From contig NZ_CP126251.1 of the NCBI RefSeq assembly GCF_003234115.2, forward strand, positions 868,001-932,000: DNA of 64,000 nucleotides, given 5' to 3'. Below, piece after piece: positions 34,042 to 44,082 of this stretch (the stretch's first letter is position 1; each line of letters opens with the position of its first letter). Below the pieces are notes generated by a model. The model was not told where the DNA came from. It made no database searches and saw nothing but the letters and a program-made list of their open reading frames with translations. The position numbers and the translations under genes were made by a program. Source of the DNA: Curtobacterium sp. MCPF17_002 (lineage in GTDB: Bacteria > Actinomycetota > Actinomycetes > Actinomycetales > Microbacteriaceae).

Positions 34042-34656
34042 TCAGGCCTGGCCCACGACGGTGTCGATGGCGACCTCGCCCGTGGAGAGGTCGTAGGTCG
34101 CGCCGACGACGGCCAATCTACCCTCGGCGATCGCGTGGGAGACTGCGCCGGAGCGTTCGATCACCTGGCGCAGGGTGGCCTCGAGGTGTGCGGCCCCGAC
34201 CGATTCCTGCGGCACATCGGCGTGGACGGCGCGGACGCGCTCGACGCTCGGGGCGATGGCGTCCACGAGGGCCTGCAGGTGCGGGGCGGGGACGGGCTCG
34301 CCGGAGCGTGCGGCCGCGACGGCACCACACCGGGTGTGGCGGAGCACGACGACGAGGGGGGTGCCGAGCGCCACCACGGCGAACTCGATCGACCCGAGCA
34401 CGACGTCGTCGACGATCTGACCGGCGTTCCGGATGGCGAAGAGGTCACCGATGCCGGCGTCGAAGACGTGCTCGAACGGCACGCGCGAGTCGGAGCAGCC
34501 GAGGACGGTCGCGAACGGCGCCTGCGAGCCCGTCAGCTCGGTGCGGCGGTCGGGGTCGATCCGGCCGGTGCGGCGCTTGTCCGAGGCGAACCGTGCGTTG
34601 CCCTCGACGAGCAGACGGAGGGCGTCGGACGGGGTGAAGGCGGCGCGGTCGGGCAT
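34042..34656 (-). CDS. Beta-carbonic anhydrase
   Basis: Zinc enzyme interconverting CO2 and bicarbonate, supplying bicarbonate for carboxylases. It has 204 residues. Zinc ligands are in [12 protein letters not shown] (Cys, with the catalytic Asp-Arg pair) and LRHTRCGAV (His and Cys). The His-x2-Cys spacing is as in the family. Start ATG 34656 has AGGAGTCCC upstream. It lies between the DUF4245-like gene and fumC on the same strand. Confidence 0.92.
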   Translation of the reverse strand: MPDRAAFTPSDALRLLVEGNARFASDKRRTGRIDPDRRTELTGSQAPFATVLGCSDSRVPFEHVFDAGIGDLFAIRNAGQIVDDVVLGSIEFAVVALGTPLVVVLRHTRCGAVAAARSGEPVPAPHLQALVDAIAPSVERVRAVHADVPQESVGAAHLEATLRQVIERSGAVSHAIAEGRLAVVGATYDLSTGEVAIDTVVGQA

Positions 34657-34715
34657 GGGACTCCTGGAGGCTGATCGGGGCGGGTCGAGCGTGATCGGGT
34701 CGGTGGGGGTGCTCG

Positions 34716-35354
34716 TCAGCTCGTGAACTGCTTGCTGACCGCCGTCGCGACCGTGCGGAACGACGACGCGTTCGCGGTGCCGGACAGGACGACGGTGCTC
34801 GTGCCGAACGTGGACACGAGCGAGTACGCCTGGTTGCCGGCGTCGTCACCCTCGGCACGGCGGTCGTACACGGTCCACTTCGTGCCGGCGATCGTGCGCG
34901 TGCCGGTGGCCGCGTGCTGGTCGAGCTGGTTCGAGACCCAGGTGTCGTTCGCCTTGATGCCCTGCTGCAGCCCGATGTACTGCTTGTCGGGGGTGATCAG
35001 GCCGACGGTCCAGACGCTCACGCCGTCGCTCGTCTTGTCCTTGTAGTCGGCACGGTTCGACGAGTACCCCTCGGGCAGGGCGGGTGCGGCGAGCGTGACG
35101 CCCGGCACCTTCGCCTGCGACGCCACCTGGCGGTAGTCCACCGCTCGGTCGACGACCGTCGTGTCGGGTCGGACGACGACCGCGACGAGGAACAGCACGA
35201 TGCCGAGCGAGGCGATCAGCGCGATGACGAGGTTGAACGCCGTCTGGTGCTGCCGCCGAGCCGTGCGAGCGGCGTCCTTCCGGGCCCAGGTTTCCTCTGC
35301 CGTTTCGGGACGACCGAGTTCGGCGACGATCGGCCGGCCGTCGGGGTCGGTCAT
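34716..35354 (-). CDS. DUF4245-like membrane-anchored protein
   Basis: A 212-residue protein: hydrophilic N terminus, one membrane helix (about residues 42-63, [20 protein letters not shown]), and an extracytoplasmic domain ending [20 protein letters not shown]. This layout, and placement between xseB and a carbonic anhydrase gene, fits the actinobacterial DUF4245 family; the function is unknown. Start ATG 35354 overlaps the xseB stop by 4 nt (ATGA), indicating translational coupling. The frame extends upstream only as antisense. Confidence 0.75.
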   Translation of the reverse strand: MTDPDGRPIVAELGRPETAEETWARKDAARTARRQHQTAFNLVIALIASLGIVLFLVAVVVRPDTTVVDRAVDYRQVASQAKVPGVTLAAPALPEGYSSNRADYKDKTSDGVSVWTVGLITPDKQYIGLQQGIKANDTWVSNQLDQHAATGTRTIAGTKWTVYDRRAEGDDAGNQAYSLVSTFGTSTVVLSGTANASSFRTVATAVSKQFTS

Positions 35355-35596
35355 CGGGGTGCGCCGTCCTCGGACTCGGAGGCGGCACGGGCGGCGTCGA
35401 GCCGTGCGCGTGCGCCGACGAGCCACTCTTCGCACCGGGCGGCCAGTGCTTCGCCGCGCTCCCACAGCGACAGGGAGCGTTCGAGCGTCGCGGAGCCCTG
35501 CTCGAGCTCGGCGACGACGCGCACGAGTTCGTCGCGCGCGGCCTCGTAGCTCAGTGACCGGACGTCGGACTGCTCGGGTTCCTGCTGGGATGACAC
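35351..35596 (-). CDS. xseB: Exodeoxyribonuclease VII small subunit
   Basis: An 81-residue small subunit of the nuclease that degrades single-stranded DNA. The [20 protein letters not shown] and [19 protein letters not shown] helices are typical of XseB. It normally lies directly behind xseA. Here a divergently oriented esterase gene and about 1 kb separate the two. It overlaps the downstream DUF4245-like start by 4 nt. Confidence 0.93.
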   Translation of the reverse strand: MSSQQEPEQSDVRSLSYEAARDELVRVVAELEQGSATLERSLSLWERGEALAARCEEWLVGARARLDAARAASESEDGAPR

Positions 35597-35679
35597 CCCT
35601 CGATCCTACCGAGCGGCCACCGACGTGCGGGCACACCGGGGAACCTGTGCAGAACCGGGCGCCGCGTAGGGTCGCGTGC

Positions 35680-36480
35680 ATGACGGACCTGCCCGCCGGT
35701 GCGACCTGGTACCCGGCCCCGACGACCCCGGCCCCGACGGCCCCGATCACGACGACCCTGGCCCCGACGGCCCCGACGGCCCCGACGGCCCCGACCCCCG
35801 ACCGGCCGTCCCTCGCCCTCGTCCTGCCCGGCGGCGGCTACCGGCACCACGCCCCGCACGAGGGCGAGGGCTACGCCCGCTGGCTGAACACCCTCGGGAT
35901 CTCCGCCGTCGTCTTCACCTACCCGGTCGCACCGCACCGCCACCCGGAGGCGGTGGTGGCGACCAGGACGCTCCTCCGTGACCTGCGTACCGGGGTCCAC
36001 ACGGGCCTCCCGTCCGACCCACGCGTCCTGCTGATCGGGTCGTCGGCGGGCGGCCACCTCGCCACCCTCGTCTCCAACGCGCCGACGCCGGACGAACGTG
36101 CGGTGTCGGACGTCGACGACCGGCCCGACGCGACCCTCCTCTGCTACCCGGTGGTCTCGATGACCGACCACCCGCACCGGGGGAGCGTCGACAGTCTGCT
36201 GGGCAAGGGGTCGACGGTGTGGGCGCAGTCCGCACTCGACGGCGAGGAGCTCGTCGACGACCGCACACCACCGACCTTCGTGTGGCACACGGCGGAGGAC
36301 GCCGTCGTCCACGTGACGCACTCCCTCGCGTACGGACGGGCGCTCGCGCGGCACCTGGTGCCGTTCGAACTGCACGTCTTCGAGCGGGGCGAGCACGGCA
36401 TCGGCCTCGCCGAGGGGGCCGGCACGGCGGCCGCCTGGCCCGGCGCAGCCGAGCGCTGGCTGCGCGAACGCGGCTGGTGA
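35680..36480 (+). CDS. Alpha/beta hydrolase (acetyl-esterase type)
   Basis: A 266-residue serine hydrolase. After a Pro/Thr/Ala low-complexity N terminus (about residues 13-40), the fold begins LALVLPGGGYRHHAPHEG, where GGGY forms the oxyanion hole. The nucleophile elbow is LLIGSSAGGHLATL (G-S-S-A-G), the acid lies in HTAEDAVVHVTHS, and the His is in ERGEHGIGLAEG. It resembles acetylxylan-esterase/BD-FAE-type enzymes; the substrate is unknown. ATG 35680 follows TAGGGT (35667-35672) with leaderless spacing. It stands alone on the plus strand inside the split xseA/xseB cluster. Confidence 0.82.
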   Translation: MTDLPAGATWYPAPTTPAPTAPITTTLAPTAPTAPTAPTPDRPSLALVLPGGGYRHHAPHEGEGYARWLNTLGISAVVFTYPVAPHRHPEAVVATRTLLRDLRTGVHTGLPSDPRVLLIGSSAGGHLATLVSNAPTPDERAVSDVDDRPDATLLCYPVVSMTDHPHRGSVDSLLGKGSTVWAQSALDGEELVDDRTPPTFVWHTAEDAVVHVTHSLAYGRALARHLVPFELHVFERGEHGIGLAEGAGTAAAWPGAAERWLRERGW

Positions 36481-36549
36481 GCCGCGGGCCGCAGTGTCAG
36501 GCCCGGCCGGACCCGGTCGGGCCCGGCCGGACCCGGCCGGACCCCGGCC

Positions 36550-36573
36550 GACCCGGCGGGGGCCCGCCGGGTC
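36550..36573. terminator. GC-rich hairpin between esterase and xseA
   Basis: Perfect 11-bp stem GACCCGGCGGG with a 2-nt spacer, inside a low-complexity stretch of GGCCCGGCCGGACCC repeats (36500-36575) between convergent genes. Confidence 0.65.
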
Positions 36574-36578
36574 CGGCT

Positions 36579-37814
36579 TCACGCCCCGTCTGGCCCCGGC
36601 CCGTCCGGCTCGAGCGTCCCCGTCGCCGTCCCCGCTCCGAGCGTGACGTGCACGGGCGTCGCACCGACCAGGTCCTCCGAGCTGCGCACGACCCCGCCGT
36701 CCGTCGTCTGCACGATGGCGTACCCGCGGCGCAGCGTGTCCCGCGGCGACAGCGACCGCAGCCGGGCGGTGAGGTGCCCGACGTCGGCGTGGGATCGCTC
36801 GAGCCGCCGGTCGAGCATCTCCCGGGCGCGTGAGAGGTCCCGCGCCACCTCTTCGGCGCGGGTGTCGACGAGCCACGCGGTGGACGCGAGGGCGGGCCGG
36901 GAACGCAGCGCGGCGATCCGGTCGGCCTCGACCGAGAGCATGTGGGACAGCCGGAGCCCGAGTCGTGCCCGCGCGGCGCGGACGTTCGCGAGTTCCTCGG
37001 CGACGTCGGGGACCACCCGCTTCGCCGCGTCGGTCGGGGTCGAGGCGCGGAGGTCGGCGACCTCGTCGAGGATCGGCCGGTCCGCCTCGTGCCCGATCGC
37101 CGACACGATCGGCGTGGCCGAACCCGCCGCGGCACGGACGAGTCCCTCGTCGCTGAAGCCGAGCAGGTTCTGGAAGTCGCCACCGCCGCGCGCGACGATG
37201 ATGACGTCGACGTCCGGGTCGGCATCGAGCTCGAGGATGGCGGCGGTGACCTCGGCGACGGTCCGTTCACCCTGCACGGCCGTGTGGATCGTCCGGAACT
37301 CGACCTGCGGCCAGCGCAGTTGCGCGTTCCGCTTGACGTCCTTCTCGGCGTCGGAGTCCTTGCCGGTGATGAGTCCGATCCGGTGCGGCAGGAACGGCAG
37401 GCGCTTCTTGCGGGCCGGGTCGAACAGGCCTTCGTCGGCGAGGGTCCGCCGCAGCCGCTCGAGCCGTTCCAACAGGTCGCCGAGGCCGACGTGCTTCATC
37501 TCGACGACCTGCATCGTCAGCGAGCCGCCCTTGACCCAGTAGTTCGGCTTGACCGCAGCGACGACGCGGTCGCCCTGCTTGATGTCCGCGGGCACCCGGG
37601 TGCGGACGCTCGACCAGATCGAGAACGACACCGTGGCGTCGACCTCGACGTCCTTGAGCTTGCCGTAGACGTTGCCGCCTGCGACGTTCCACTGGGTGAT
37701 CTCGCCCTCGACCCAGGCGGTGCCGAGCCGGTCGATCCAGTCCCGCAGCTTCGCGCCGAGCAGCGCGACGGGCCACGGGTTGTCGGCCGTCGGTGGTCCC
37801 TGTTCGATCGCCAT
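36579..37814 (-). CDS. xseA: Exodeoxyribonuclease VII large subunit
   Basis: A 411-residue catalytic subunit of exonuclease VII. It has an N-terminal OB-fold ([20 protein letters not shown]), the catalytic domain with [40 protein letters not shown] and [20 protein letters not shown], and a coiled-coil C-terminal part ending [18 protein letters not shown] 37814 follows an AGGAGGAGCACC ribosome binding site. It is divergent from ispH with only 103 bp between starts. Confidence 0.95.
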   Translation of the reverse strand: MAIEQGPPTADNPWPVALLGAKLRDWIDRLGTAWVEGEITQWNVAGGNVYGKLKDVEVDATVSFSIWSSVRTRVPADIKQGDRVVAAVKPNYWVKGGSLTMQVVEMKHVGLGDLLERLERLRRTLADEGLFDPARKKRLPFLPHRIGLITGKDSDAEKDVKRNAQLRWPQVEFRTIHTAVQGERTVAEVTAAILELDADPDVDVIIVARGGGDFQNLLGFSDEGLVRAAAGSATPIVSAIGHEADRPILDEVADLRASTPTDAAKRVVPDVAEELANVRAARARLGLRLSHMLSVEADRIAALRSRPALASTAWLVDTRAEEVARDLSRAREMLDRRLERSHADVGHLTARLRSLSPRDTLRRGYAIVQTTDGGVVRSSEDLVGATPVHVTLGAGTATGTLEPDGPGPDGA

Positions 37815-37917
37815 GGTGCTCCTCCTGCTGGTGCCGTCCAATCCTGCCGGAAACCAGCGACACCGGCCCGCGCGCACGCCCAGCCGCCGTGCGATCTGCT
37901 CACCTATCATCGGGGAC

Positions 37918-38982
37918 GTGACGATCACCAACGGCCACACGGTCCCGCTCGCCCCGCCGCGGGTCCTCGCGGCGCGCGGCCGCCTGCGGGACGAGCCGGT
38001 CGCGGGCACGAAGAAGGTCCTGCTCGCAGCCCCTCGCGGCTACTGCGCCGGCGTCGACCGTGCGGTCGTGGCCGTCGAGAAGGCGCTCGAGCAGTACGGC
38101 GAACCGGTCTACGTCCGCAAGCAGATCGTCCACAACGTCCACGTCGTGTCGACGCTCGAGCAGCGGGGCGCGGTGTTCGTCGACGACGTCGCCGAGGTCC
38201 CGCGCGGCTCCCACGTGGTCTTCAGCGCGCACGGCGTCTCGCCGGCGGTGGTGGCCGGGGCAGCCGACCGTGACTTGCACGCCATCGATGCCACCTGCCC
38301 GCTCGTCACGAAGGTCCACCGCGAGGCCACCCGCTTCGCGAAGGCCGAGCGCACCATCATCCTCATCGGACACACCGGTCACGAGGAGGTCGAGGGCACG
38401 ATGGGCCACGCGCCCGACCGCACGATCCTGGTGAACGGGCCGGAGGACGTCGCCGCCCTCGAGGTACCGGACCCGGACAACCTGGTCTGGCTGTCGCAGA
38501 CCACGCTGAGCGTCGACGAGACGATGGAGACCGTCAGGCTGCTGCGCGAGAAGTTCCCCACGATCGAGAACCCGCCCTCGGACGACATCTGCTACGCCAC
38601 CCAGAACCGTCAGGTCGCGATCAAGAAGGTCGCCCCCGCCGCCGATCTGGTGATCGTCGTCGGCTCCGCGAACTCGTCGAACAGCGTCCGCCTGGTCGAG
38701 GTCGCCCTCGAGCACGGTGCCCGTGCGGCCCACCGTGTCGACTACGCGTCCGAGATCGAGCAGGAGTGGCTCGACGGCGTCCGCACCGTCGGTGTGACGA
38801 GCGGGGCATCCGTGCCCGAGGCGCTCGTGACCGAGGTGCTCGAGCAGCTCGCCGACGCCGGCTACGGCACGGTGGAGGAAGTGGTCACCGCCCACGAGGA
38901 CCTCATGTTCTCCCTCCCCAAGGAACTCCGCACCGACGCGTCCGGCAACCCGACGCGTGGGCTCGGCGGGCGCCACCGATGA
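37918..38982 (+). CDS. ispH: 4-hydroxy-3-methylbut-2-enyl diphosphate reductase
   Basis: Iron-sulfur enzyme making IPP and DMAPP in the MEP isoprenoid pathway. It has 354 residues. The three cluster cysteines are in [28 protein letters not shown] and [11 protein letters not shown]. The conserved SAHGVSP and [14 protein letters not shown] motifs are present. GTG 37918 lies 13 nt after the first base of TATCAT (37905-37910), a leaderless pattern. Its stop overlaps the next gene start by 4 nt. Confidence 0.95.
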   Translation: MTITNGHTVPLAPPRVLAARGRLRDEPVAGTKKVLLAAPRGYCAGVDRAVVAVEKALEQYGEPVYVRKQIVHNVHVVSTLEQRGAVFVDDVAEVPRGSHVVFSAHGVSPAVVAGAADRDLHAIDATCPLVTKVHREATRFAKAERTIILIGHTGHEEVEGTMGHAPDRTILVNGPEDVAALEVPDPDNLVWLSQTTLSVDETMETVRLLREKFPTIENPPSDDICYATQNRQVAIKKVAPAADLVIVVGSANSSNSVRLVEVALEHGARAAHRVDYASEIEQEWLDGVRTVGVTSGASVPEALVTEVLEQLADAGYGTVEEVVTAHEDLMFSLPKELRTDASGNPTRGLGGRHR

Positions 38983-39761
38983 GCGGCGAGCGCACGGATG
39001 CCCCCGACGGCTGGTCCTCGGTGCCGGCCCGCGAGCCGGGTCACGTCCCCGACCAGACGGACGGCCGGGAGGCGCGGCACACCCCCGCCACGTCGGCTGA
39101 CGGTCCGGCCTCCGGCCGCGTCCAGGGCCGCCCCGCACCCCGGTACGGCGAGTACGCCCCGGAGGGCTGGGTCAACCCGGTGCTCGTGGAGCAGGAGCGT
39201 CTCGAGCAGGAGGAACGGTCGCGTTCGCTCCGGCAGCAGGCGGCCCAGGATGCCGTCCGCGACCGCAGGAACGGACCGGGTTCCGGTGCAGCGGCCGGCC
39301 GTGGGACGGGTGGCGCGGGCGCCGGCCCCGACGGTCCGACCGCCGGTTCGGGTGCGTCGACGGACCGGCGCGCTCCGGCCGCGGGTCGTTTCGGCGCCTC
39401 GCCCCTCGACTTCGTGCTGACGGTGGGCTTCCTCGCCGTCGGACTCTGGACGGTCCTCGAGTCCCTGTCCGTGGGGACGACGGCCTCGACGATCCGCACG
39501 GTCGTCGAGCAGCAGTACACCGACCTGTCGAACCCGGCGGCGCTGTCGTCGGCCGTGCTCGTGCGGGCGGTGGTGCTCGTCGTGGTGTTCGTGCTCGTCG
39601 CCTGGTGGTCGCTCCGTCGGCTCCGGTCGCGGCGCTGGACGTTCTGGGTCCCGCTCGTCGGCGGGATCGCGGCGACCGTGCTCGGCATGGTCCCCGTGAT
39701 GGTCGTCCTCTTCCAGGACCCGCACTTCGCCGCGTACCTGCAGCGGATGGCCGGCGGCTAA
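38979..39761 (+). CDS. Membrane protein coupled to ispH (DUF6264-like)
   Basis: A 260-residue protein of unknown function. The N-terminal 130 residues are hydrophilic and Gly/Pro/Arg-rich, with [20 protein letters not shown] as a conserved-looking segment. Three membrane helices follow (about 138-160, 183-206 and 222-246). The ATG at 38979 overlaps the ispH stop (ATGA). Its stop TAA overlaps the complement of the TetR gene stop by 4 nt, so the two genes converge with no gap. Confidence 0.7.
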   Translation: MSGERTDAPDGWSSVPAREPGHVPDQTDGREARHTPATSADGPASGRVQGRPAPRYGEYAPEGWVNPVLVEQERLEQEERSRSLRQQAAQDAVRDRRNGPGSGAAAGRGTGGAGAGPDGPTAGSGASTDRRAPAAGRFGASPLDFVLTVGFLAVGLWTVLESLSVGTTASTIRTVVEQQYTDLSNPAALSSAVLVRAVVLVVVFVLVAWWSLRRLRSRRWTFWVPLVGGIAATVLGMVPVMVVLFQDPHFAAYLQRMAGG

Positions 39762-40336
39762 CCGAGGACGCTGCGCATCCGCTCGAGCACGCGGTCCAGG
39801 TGCTCGCTCAGTGGTGCGCTCCTGTGGTCGGAGTCGTCGGAGTCGTCGGCGATCCAGGCCTCGAGCGCGGTCTGGAACCACTCCACGCTCAGGCCGCCGA
39901 GCACCCGTGCGGTCAGCGGGTCCTGCCCCCGGTCGCGGAAGCCCTGATCGATCGCATCGCGGAGGTCCGCCTGCTTCTTGAGGTCCCGCTCCAGAAGTGC
40001 GGGTTCGGCGACGATGACCCGCCGGGCCGCACGGAGTCGGTCACGGTGCGGTTCGAAGCGTTCGGCGGCGAGGGTCCGGAGGCCGTTCGACACGAGCGTC
40101 AGCGGCGGGACCCCGGCGGGCGTGGCCGCGAGGATGTGCCGCGCGATCGCAGGGATCTCGTCGTCGCCGAAGAACACCTCGCGCTTGTCGCTGAAGTGCC
40201 GGAAGAACGTCCGCTTCGTGAGGCCGGCGCGGGCGACGACGTCATCCACGGTGGTCGCACCGAACCCCTGCTCGTCGAAGAGCTCGAGCGCAGCGCTCCG
40301 CAGTCGTTCCCGGGTGTCGGGCGCCCATCTCGCCAT
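39758..40336 (-). CDS. TetR family transcriptional regulator
   Basis: A 192-residue repressor-type protein. The N-terminal helix-turn-helix spans residues 8-55 (TRERLRSAALELFDEQGFGA, then VDDVVARAGLTKRTFFRHFS), and the remainder is a variable ligand-binding domain. ATG 40336 is preferred because GGAG lies just upstream; a start 12 codons earlier would run into the operator. Two 23-bp palindromes lie between it and the divergent oxidoreductase gene, so it very probably controls both genes. Confidence 0.88.
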   Translation of the reverse strand: MARWAPDTRERLRSAALELFDEQGFGATTVDDVVARAGLTKRTFFRHFSDKREVFFGDDEIPAIARHILAATPAGVPPLTLVSNGLRTLAAERFEPHRDRLRAARRVIVAEPALLERDLKKQADLRDAIDQGFRDRGQDPLTARVLGGLSVEWFQTALEAWIADDSDDSDHRSAPLSEHLDRVLERMRSVLG

Positions 40337-40349
40337 GGCTCCAGCATAA

Positions 40350-40372
40350 GTGATGACACCGGGTGTCGTCAC
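40350..40372. promoter_or_regulatory. TetR-type operator 1
   Basis: Palindrome GTGATGACAC-CGG-GTGTCGTCAC, 10-bp arms with one mismatched pair, 14 bp upstream of the TetR gene start. Confidence 0.7.
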
Positions 40373-40380
40373 GCGCTACG

Positions 40381-40403
40381 GTGAAGACACTCCGTGTCAT
40401 CAC
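40381..40403. promoter_or_regulatory. TetR-type operator 2
   Basis: Palindrome GTGAAGACAC-TCC-GTGTCATCAC with the same arms as operator 1. Centres are 31 bp apart, about three helical turns, so both dimers bind the same DNA face. It overlaps the region just downstream of TACGGT (40377-40382). Confidence 0.7.
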
Positions 40404-40423
40404 CTCCGCAGAAGGGCACATCC

Positions 40424-41548
40424 GTGTCACAGCACTCCGCCGCCGTCCTCCGCGCGTCCCGGGCCCCGCTCGTCGTCGAGTCCGTGCCCACACCGACACC
40501 ACGTGCCGACGAAGTCGCCGTCCGCGTCCGTGCCGTCGCCGTCAACCCGGTCGACTGGGTTGTCCAGGGCACCGGCTCCGTGACCTACCGGTGGCTCCGG
40601 TACCCGGCCGTCCTCGGCTCCGACGTGGCGGGCGAGGTGGTCGCCGTCGGCTCGGACGTGACCCGGTTCCACGTCGGCGACCGCGTGTTCGGCCTGGCGA
40701 CCGGCACCGACCGTGGTCGAGACGCGATGCGCGAAGGGGCGTTCCAGGAGTGCACGGTGCTGCTCGAACGGCTCACGGCACCCACGCCGAGCGGCCTGTC
40801 CGACAGCGAGGCCGCCGTGCTGCCCCTCGGCGCCTCCACCGCGGCCTGCGCGCTCTTCCAGCCCGCGCACCTCGGACTGACGACGCCCGGCAGGGACCAG
40901 GCGCTGCCGGCGGACGGCCGCGGCGTGGTCGTGGTCTGGGGCGGATCGACGAGCGTCGGCATGAACGCCGTGCAGCTCGCGCGTGCGGCAGGCTACGACG
41001 TGGTCAGCACCGCGTCGCCCCGCAACGCCGACCTGGTCCGGTCGCTCGGGGCCGAGGTCGTGGTCGACCACCACGACGAGCACGCCGTCGACCACCTGGT
41101 CGCGGGCATCGCCGGACGTCGGGTCGTCGGCGCCGTCGCGCTCGGGACGACGTCTGCCCGGTCCTGCATCGAGGTGCTGCGGCGAACGGGCGGCACGGTC
41201 CTCGCGCTGGCGAGCACCCCGGTCTCGCTCGACGGTCTCGCCGGACGCCGACGACTCTTCCCCGCGATGCTCCCCGTCTTCGGCCGCATCGGCCTCACCA
41301 TGGCCGGGCTGATGACCCGTGCCCGCCGGAGCGGCATCCGGGCAGCCTTCGTGTGGGGGAGCAGCCTCCGCGACGACGAGGTCGGTCGCCGGCTCTGGGC
41401 GGAGGTCCTGCCCCGCGGGCTCGCCGACGGCACGCTCCGGGCCGTGCCGGAACCGCTGCACGTCGGCTCGGGTCTCGGTGCGGTGCAGGGAGCGCTCGAC
41501 CGGCAGCGCGCCGGGGTCTCGGCGCAGAAGGTCGTCGTGACCCTCTAG
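40424..41548 (+). CDS. Medium-chain dehydrogenase/reductase, quinone oxidoreductase-like
   Basis: A 374-residue NAD(P)H-dependent oxidoreductase of the zinc-independent MDR branch. The GroES-like N-terminal domain contains VRVRAVAVNPVDWVVQGTG and VLGSDVAGEVVAVGSDV; the cofactor domain has VVVVWGGSTSVGMNAVQLAR. The four-cysteine structural zinc lobe is absent. It resembles enoyl-reductase/quinone-reductase detoxifying enzymes. GTG 40424 has AGAAGGG 8-14 nt upstream; an ATG at 40394 lies inside operator 2 and is rejected. Probably controlled by the divergent TetR protein. Confidence 0.82.
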   Translation: MSQHSAAVLRASRAPLVVESVPTPTPRADEVAVRVRAVAVNPVDWVVQGTGSVTYRWLRYPAVLGSDVAGEVVAVGSDVTRFHVGDRVFGLATGTDRGRDAMREGAFQECTVLLERLTAPTPSGLSDSEAAVLPLGASTAACALFQPAHLGLTTPGRDQALPADGRGVVVVWGGSTSVGMNAVQLARAAGYDVVSTASPRNADLVRSLGAEVVVDHHDEHAVDHLVAGIAGRRVVGAVALGTTSARSCIEVLRRTGGTVLALASTPVSLDGLAGRRRLFPAMLPVFGRIGLTMAGLMTRARRSGIRAAFVWGSSLRDDEVGRRLWAEVLPRGLADGTLRAVPEPLHVGSGLGAVQGALDRQRAGVSAQKVVVTL

Positions 41549-42828
41549 GAAGCGGTCGTCGTGCCGACCTCGGACGCGAGGAACGCGGCCACGGCACCGT
41601 GCAGGGCCGCGAGGTCGTCGACGTGCACGAGCTCGCGGATCGAGTGCATCGACAGCAGCCCGACGCCGATGTCGATCGTCGGGATGCCGAGCCGGGTCGC
41701 CGCGATGGGTCCGATCGTCGAGCCGCCCGGGATCGTGTTCACGTTCACGAACGGCTGCCACGGCACGCCCGCGGTCTCGCACGCCGCGGCCCACACCGCC
41801 TCGCCCTTCGCCTCGGTCATGTAGCGCTGGTTGGCGCTGATCTTGAGGAGCGGGCCGCCTCCGGGGCGCGGACGGTTCGTCGGGTCGTGCTTCTCGGGCT
41901 GGTTCGGGTGCACCAGGTGGCCGGCGTCGCTCGACAGCAGCCACGAGGCGCGGAACGCGCGCGCGGCATCGGAGCGGGTGGCGCCGAGGCACTCCTGCAC
42001 GCGGCCGAGCACGTCCTCGAGGAACGGCCCACCCGCACCGGACGGCGTCGACGAACCGATCTCCTCGTGGTCGAAGGCCGCGAACACCGGGATGTGGTCG
42101 GCGTCCGCCGGCGCGTCGACGATCCCGCGGAGACCGGCGTGCACGCTCGTCAGGTTGTCCATTCGGCCCGACGCCAGGAACTCGCGGTCGATGCCGATCC
42201 GGACCGGCGCCTGCGTGTCCGCGAGGAACAGATCCCACGACACCGCACCCTCGCCGAGCCGGGCGAGCAGCCATTCCACAACGGAGGTCCCACCGGCATC
42301 GCCGTCGACGCCGACGATCGGCAGGGTGTGCCGCTGCCGGTCGATCTCCTTGCCGTCGTTGACGCCGCGGTCGAGGTGGATCGCCAGGTTCGGGATCCGG
42401 GCGACGGCGTCCGTCGAGACCAGGCGGACGGTGCCGTCGGCGTCGACGACCCGGCCGGCGATCCGGAGGTCGCGGTCGAACCACGTCGACAGGAGTGCGC
42501 CGCCGTAGACCTCGACGTTCAGCTGCTCCCAGCCGCCGGTCCGGACGCCCGGGTTCGGCTTGATCCGGAAACCGGGGGAGTCGGTGTGCGCGCCGAGGAT
42601 GCGGAACGGGGTCGTCGGCGTCGCACCGTCCGGCAGTCGCCACGCGATGACCGCCCCGTCACGGACGACGACGTAGGCACCCGCCTCGGTGGGCCAGGCG
42701 TCGAGCTCGGAGAGCTCGGTGAACGCCGCGGCGACGAGCCGGTCCCGGGAGGCCGCGGCCGCGTGGAACGCGGTGGGGGACTCGGTGACGAACTGGGCGA
42801 ACTCGGAGGCGATGGCGTCGACGGTCAC
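41545..42828 (-). CDS. M18 family aspartyl aminopeptidase
   Basis: A 427-residue co-catalytic metallo-aminopeptidase of family M18 (aspartyl aminopeptidase/ApeB). Metal ligands and catalytic residues are in ILGAHTDSPGFRIKP, VFAAFDHEEIGSSTPSG, LLSSDAGHLVHPN and LLSMHSIRE. Length and motif order match the family. Start GTG 42828. The stop overlaps the stop region of the convergent oxidoreductase by 4 nt. It is downstream of fba on the same strand but separated by a hairpin. Confidence 0.9.
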   Translation of the reverse strand: MTVDAIASEFAQFVTESPTAFHAAAASRDRLVAAAFTELSELDAWPTEAGAYVVVRDGAVIAWRLPDGATPTTPFRILGAHTDSPGFRIKPNPGVRTGGWEQLNVEVYGGALLSTWFDRDLRIAGRVVDADGTVRLVSTDAVARIPNLAIHLDRGVNDGKEIDRQRHTLPIVGVDGDAGGTSVVEWLLARLGEGAVSWDLFLADTQAPVRIGIDREFLASGRMDNLTSVHAGLRGIVDAPADADHIPVFAAFDHEEIGSSTPSGAGGPFLEDVLGRVQECLGATRSDAARAFRASWLLSSDAGHLVHPNQPEKHDPTNRPRPGGGPLLKISANQRYMTEAKGEAVWAAACETAGVPWQPFVNVNTIPGGSTIGPIAATRLGIPTIDIGVGLLSMHSIRELVHVDDLAALHGAVAAFLASEVGTTTAS

Positions 42829-42839
42829 GCGTCCATCGT

Positions 42840-42874
42840 GGCACGGAGCGCGTCCGTGGGACGCGCCCCGTGCC
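42840..42874 (-). terminator. fba terminator
   Basis: A 16-bp stem (one mismatch) with a GTG loop, between the fba stop and the aminopeptidase start. The 3' flank TGCCTCCAGG resembles the right arm of the dispersed palindrome family. Confidence 0.7.
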
Positions 42875-42893
42875 TCCAGGCTGTGGACCGGAG

Positions 42894-43922
42894 TCAGCCC
42901 TGGGTGTGACCGGCCGAGCCGAGCACCTTCGCTGCCTCGCCGACGCGAGCCGCCATGGCGGACTCGGCGACCTTGCCCCAGGCGCGGGGGTCGTACTGCT
43001 TCTTGTTGCCGACCTCGCCGTCGATCTTCAGCACGCCCTCGTAGTTCCGGAACATCGAGTCGGCGATCGAGCGCGTGAACGCGTACTGCGTGTCCGTGTC
43101 GATGTTCATCTTGATGACGCCGTTGCGGACGGCCTCGTGGATCTCGGAGTCGGTCGAACCGGAGCCACCGTGGAAGACGAGGTCGAGCGGGTTCTCGCCG
43201 GTGCCGTGCTTCGCGGCGACCGCGGCCTGGATCTCGCCGAGGAGCTCGGGGCGCAGCTTGACGTTGCCGGGCTTGTAGACGCCGTGCACGTTGCCGAACG
43301 TGAGTGCGGCGATCCAGCGGCCCTGGTCACCGAGGCCGAGCGCGTCGACGACCTTCTCGACGTCGTTCGGGGTCGTGTAGAGCGCGTCGTTGGTGCCCTC
43401 GTGCTCGACACCGTCCTCTTCGCCGCCGACCACGCCGATCTCGACTTCGAGGATCGCGTTGATGTTCCGCGTCTTCGCGATCATCGTCTTGGCGATCTCG
43501 ATGTTCTCGTCGAGCGGCACGGCCGAACCGTCCCACATGTGCGACTGGAAGATCGGGTTGCGACCGGCGCGGACCTCTTCCTCGCTCGCCGCGATGAGCG
43601 GCAGGACGAAGCCGTCGAGGGCGTCCTTCGGGCAGTGGTCGGTGTGCAGCGCGACGGTGATGTCGTAGTTCTTCGCGACCTCGTGCGCGAACTTCGCCAT
43701 CGCGAGGGCGCCCGCGGCGCGGTTCTTCACGGTCTGGCCGGCGAAGTAGTCGGCACCACCCGTGGTGACCTGGAGGATCCCGTCCGACCCGGCCTCGGCG
43801 AGGCCCTGGAGGACCGCGTTGATCGTCTGGGACGAGGACACGTTCACGGCGGGGTACGCGAACTTGCCGGCCTTCGCTCGTTCGATCATCTCGGCGTACT
43901 GTTCCGGCGTTGCGATGGGCAC
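42894..43922 (-). CDS. fba: Class II fructose-bisphosphate aldolase
   Basis: Zinc-dependent aldolase of glycolysis/gluconeogenesis. It has 342 residues. Zinc and substrate motifs are [30 protein letters not shown] and [19 protein letters not shown] 43922 has AAGGAG 8 nt upstream on the minus strand. A TACGAT hexamer on the minus strand (43957-43962) is a likely -10. It is divergent from glpX, so two opposing reactions on fructose-1,6-bisphosphate are encoded side by side. Confidence 0.95.
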   Translation of the reverse strand: MPIATPEQYAEMIERAKAGKFAYPAVNVSSSQTINAVLQGLAEAGSDGILQVTTGGADYFAGQTVKNRAAGALAMAKFAHEVAKNYDITVALHTDHCPKDALDGFVLPLIAASEEEVRAGRNPIFQSHMWDGSAVPLDENIEIAKTMIAKTRNINAILEVEIGVVGGEEDGVEHEGTNDALYTTPNDVEKVVDALGLGDQGRWIAALTFGNVHGVYKPGNVKLRPELLGEIQAAVAAKHGTGENPLDLVFHGGSGSTDSEIHEAVRNGVIKMNIDTDTQYAFTRSIADSMFRNYEGVLKIDGEVGNKKQYDPRAWGKVAESAMAARVGEAAKVLGSAGHTQG

Positions 43923-44082
43923 TGTGATCTCCTTCGACGTGGTGGTGTCCGCTCCGATCGTAGTCAGACGCACTGGAGGCGGGGTGCGCGTGACGAGCGT
44001 CCGTTCCGCGGGGCAGCGCACATCCGTTCACGGGCATCCGGTCCGGACGGCCGTTCGGCCGCCGGTCGGTAGGCTGGCGGTC

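Noticed and set aside
40394..40423. ATG 40394 as start of the oxidoreductase
   Set aside because: It lies inside operator 2 and has no ribosome binding site, whereas GTG 40424 has AGAAGGG at proper distance.
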